NCBI GenBank assembly: GCA_900766785.1
Contig: CAAFWT010000159.1
Span: forward strand, 1 to 6,779
Source of the DNA: an uncultured Paraprevotella sp.
GTDB lineage: Bacteria; Bacteroidota; Bacteroidia; Bacteroidales; Bacteroidaceae
Direction: 5' to 3'
Length of the DNA: 6,779 nucleotides
Under the pieces are notes generated by a model that searched no databases, was not told where the DNA came from, and saw only the letters and a list, made by a program, of their open reading frames with translations. Shown piece after piece: positions 6,749-6,779 of this stretch; position 1 is the first letter of the stretch, and every line of letters starts with the position of its first letter. A program made the translations under genes and the position numbers.

Positions 6749-6779
6749 GTCATGTCAGAAATTTCACTTATCTTAGTGC

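Larger units (their letters stand above)
6446..6779. other. Intergenic region after the operon, no complete gene
   Basis: This 334-bp stretch contains two hairpins (annotated separately) and no convincing gene. A 64-codon frame at 6455-6649 runs straight through the first terminator stem and is not believable. The final ATG at 6752 opens a frame of nine codons to the window edge (MSEISLILV), too short to judge; it could be the start of a gene to the right. Between the hairpins (6564-6718) the sequence is A/T-rich with no TAnnTTTG box that I can find on either strand. Confidence 0.6.

Noticed and set aside
6752..6779. Possible gene start (MSEISLILV) at the right edge
   Set aside because: Only nine codons are visible, too few to separate a real gene start from chance.

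Overview
The window reads as a chromosomal segment of a Bacteroidota bacterium, most likely of the Bacteroides/Prevotella group. The grounds are: a GT3 (animal/fungal-type) glycogen synthase of the sort common in that phylum; two upstream regions with the Bacteroidota -7 promoter box TAnnTTTG; A-rich leaders mostly lacking a Shine-Dalgarno sequence; and exported Gfo/Idh/MocA and TIM-barrel enzymes with 'RR + lipobox' signal peptides. No RNA gene, mobile element or CRISPR array was seen.

Layout. Positions 1-1609 (minus strand) hold the first 536 codons of a glycogen synthase that runs off the left edge. Positions 1610-2157 are a divergent, non-coding intergenic region with a promoter-like box near each end. 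Positions 2158-6445 (plus strand) hold four closely spaced genes, probably one operon: a small secreted protein of unknown function; a 510-residue membrane-anchored protein that joins a NapC/NrfH-type tetraheme cytochrome c to a SUMF1/FGE-like domain; a Tat-type lipoprotein oxidoreductase of the Gfo/Idh/MocA family; and a Tat-type lipoprotein TIM-barrel sugar isomerase/epimerase with an intact metal site. Positions 6446-6779 are non-coding, with a strong hairpin terminator closing the operon and a second hairpin near the right edge.

How the genes may work together (inference). All four operon products carry export or membrane signals, so the module should act in the cell envelope. The cytochrome resembles quinol dehydrogenases of the NapC/NrfH type. 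The two lipoproteins resemble enzymes that oxidise or reduce sugars and that isomerise or epimerise sugars. The most economical reading is an envelope sugar-transforming redox module linked to the menaquinone pool, with the inactive-looking SUMF domain as a docking or ligand-binding part. It may be related in idea to the 3-keto-glycoside routes of gut Bacteroides, but no DUF1080-type 3-keto-glycoside lyase/hydrolase lies in the window and no substrate can be read from sequence. The cytochrome-SUMF fusion and its linkage to these enzymes is the most interesting item here.
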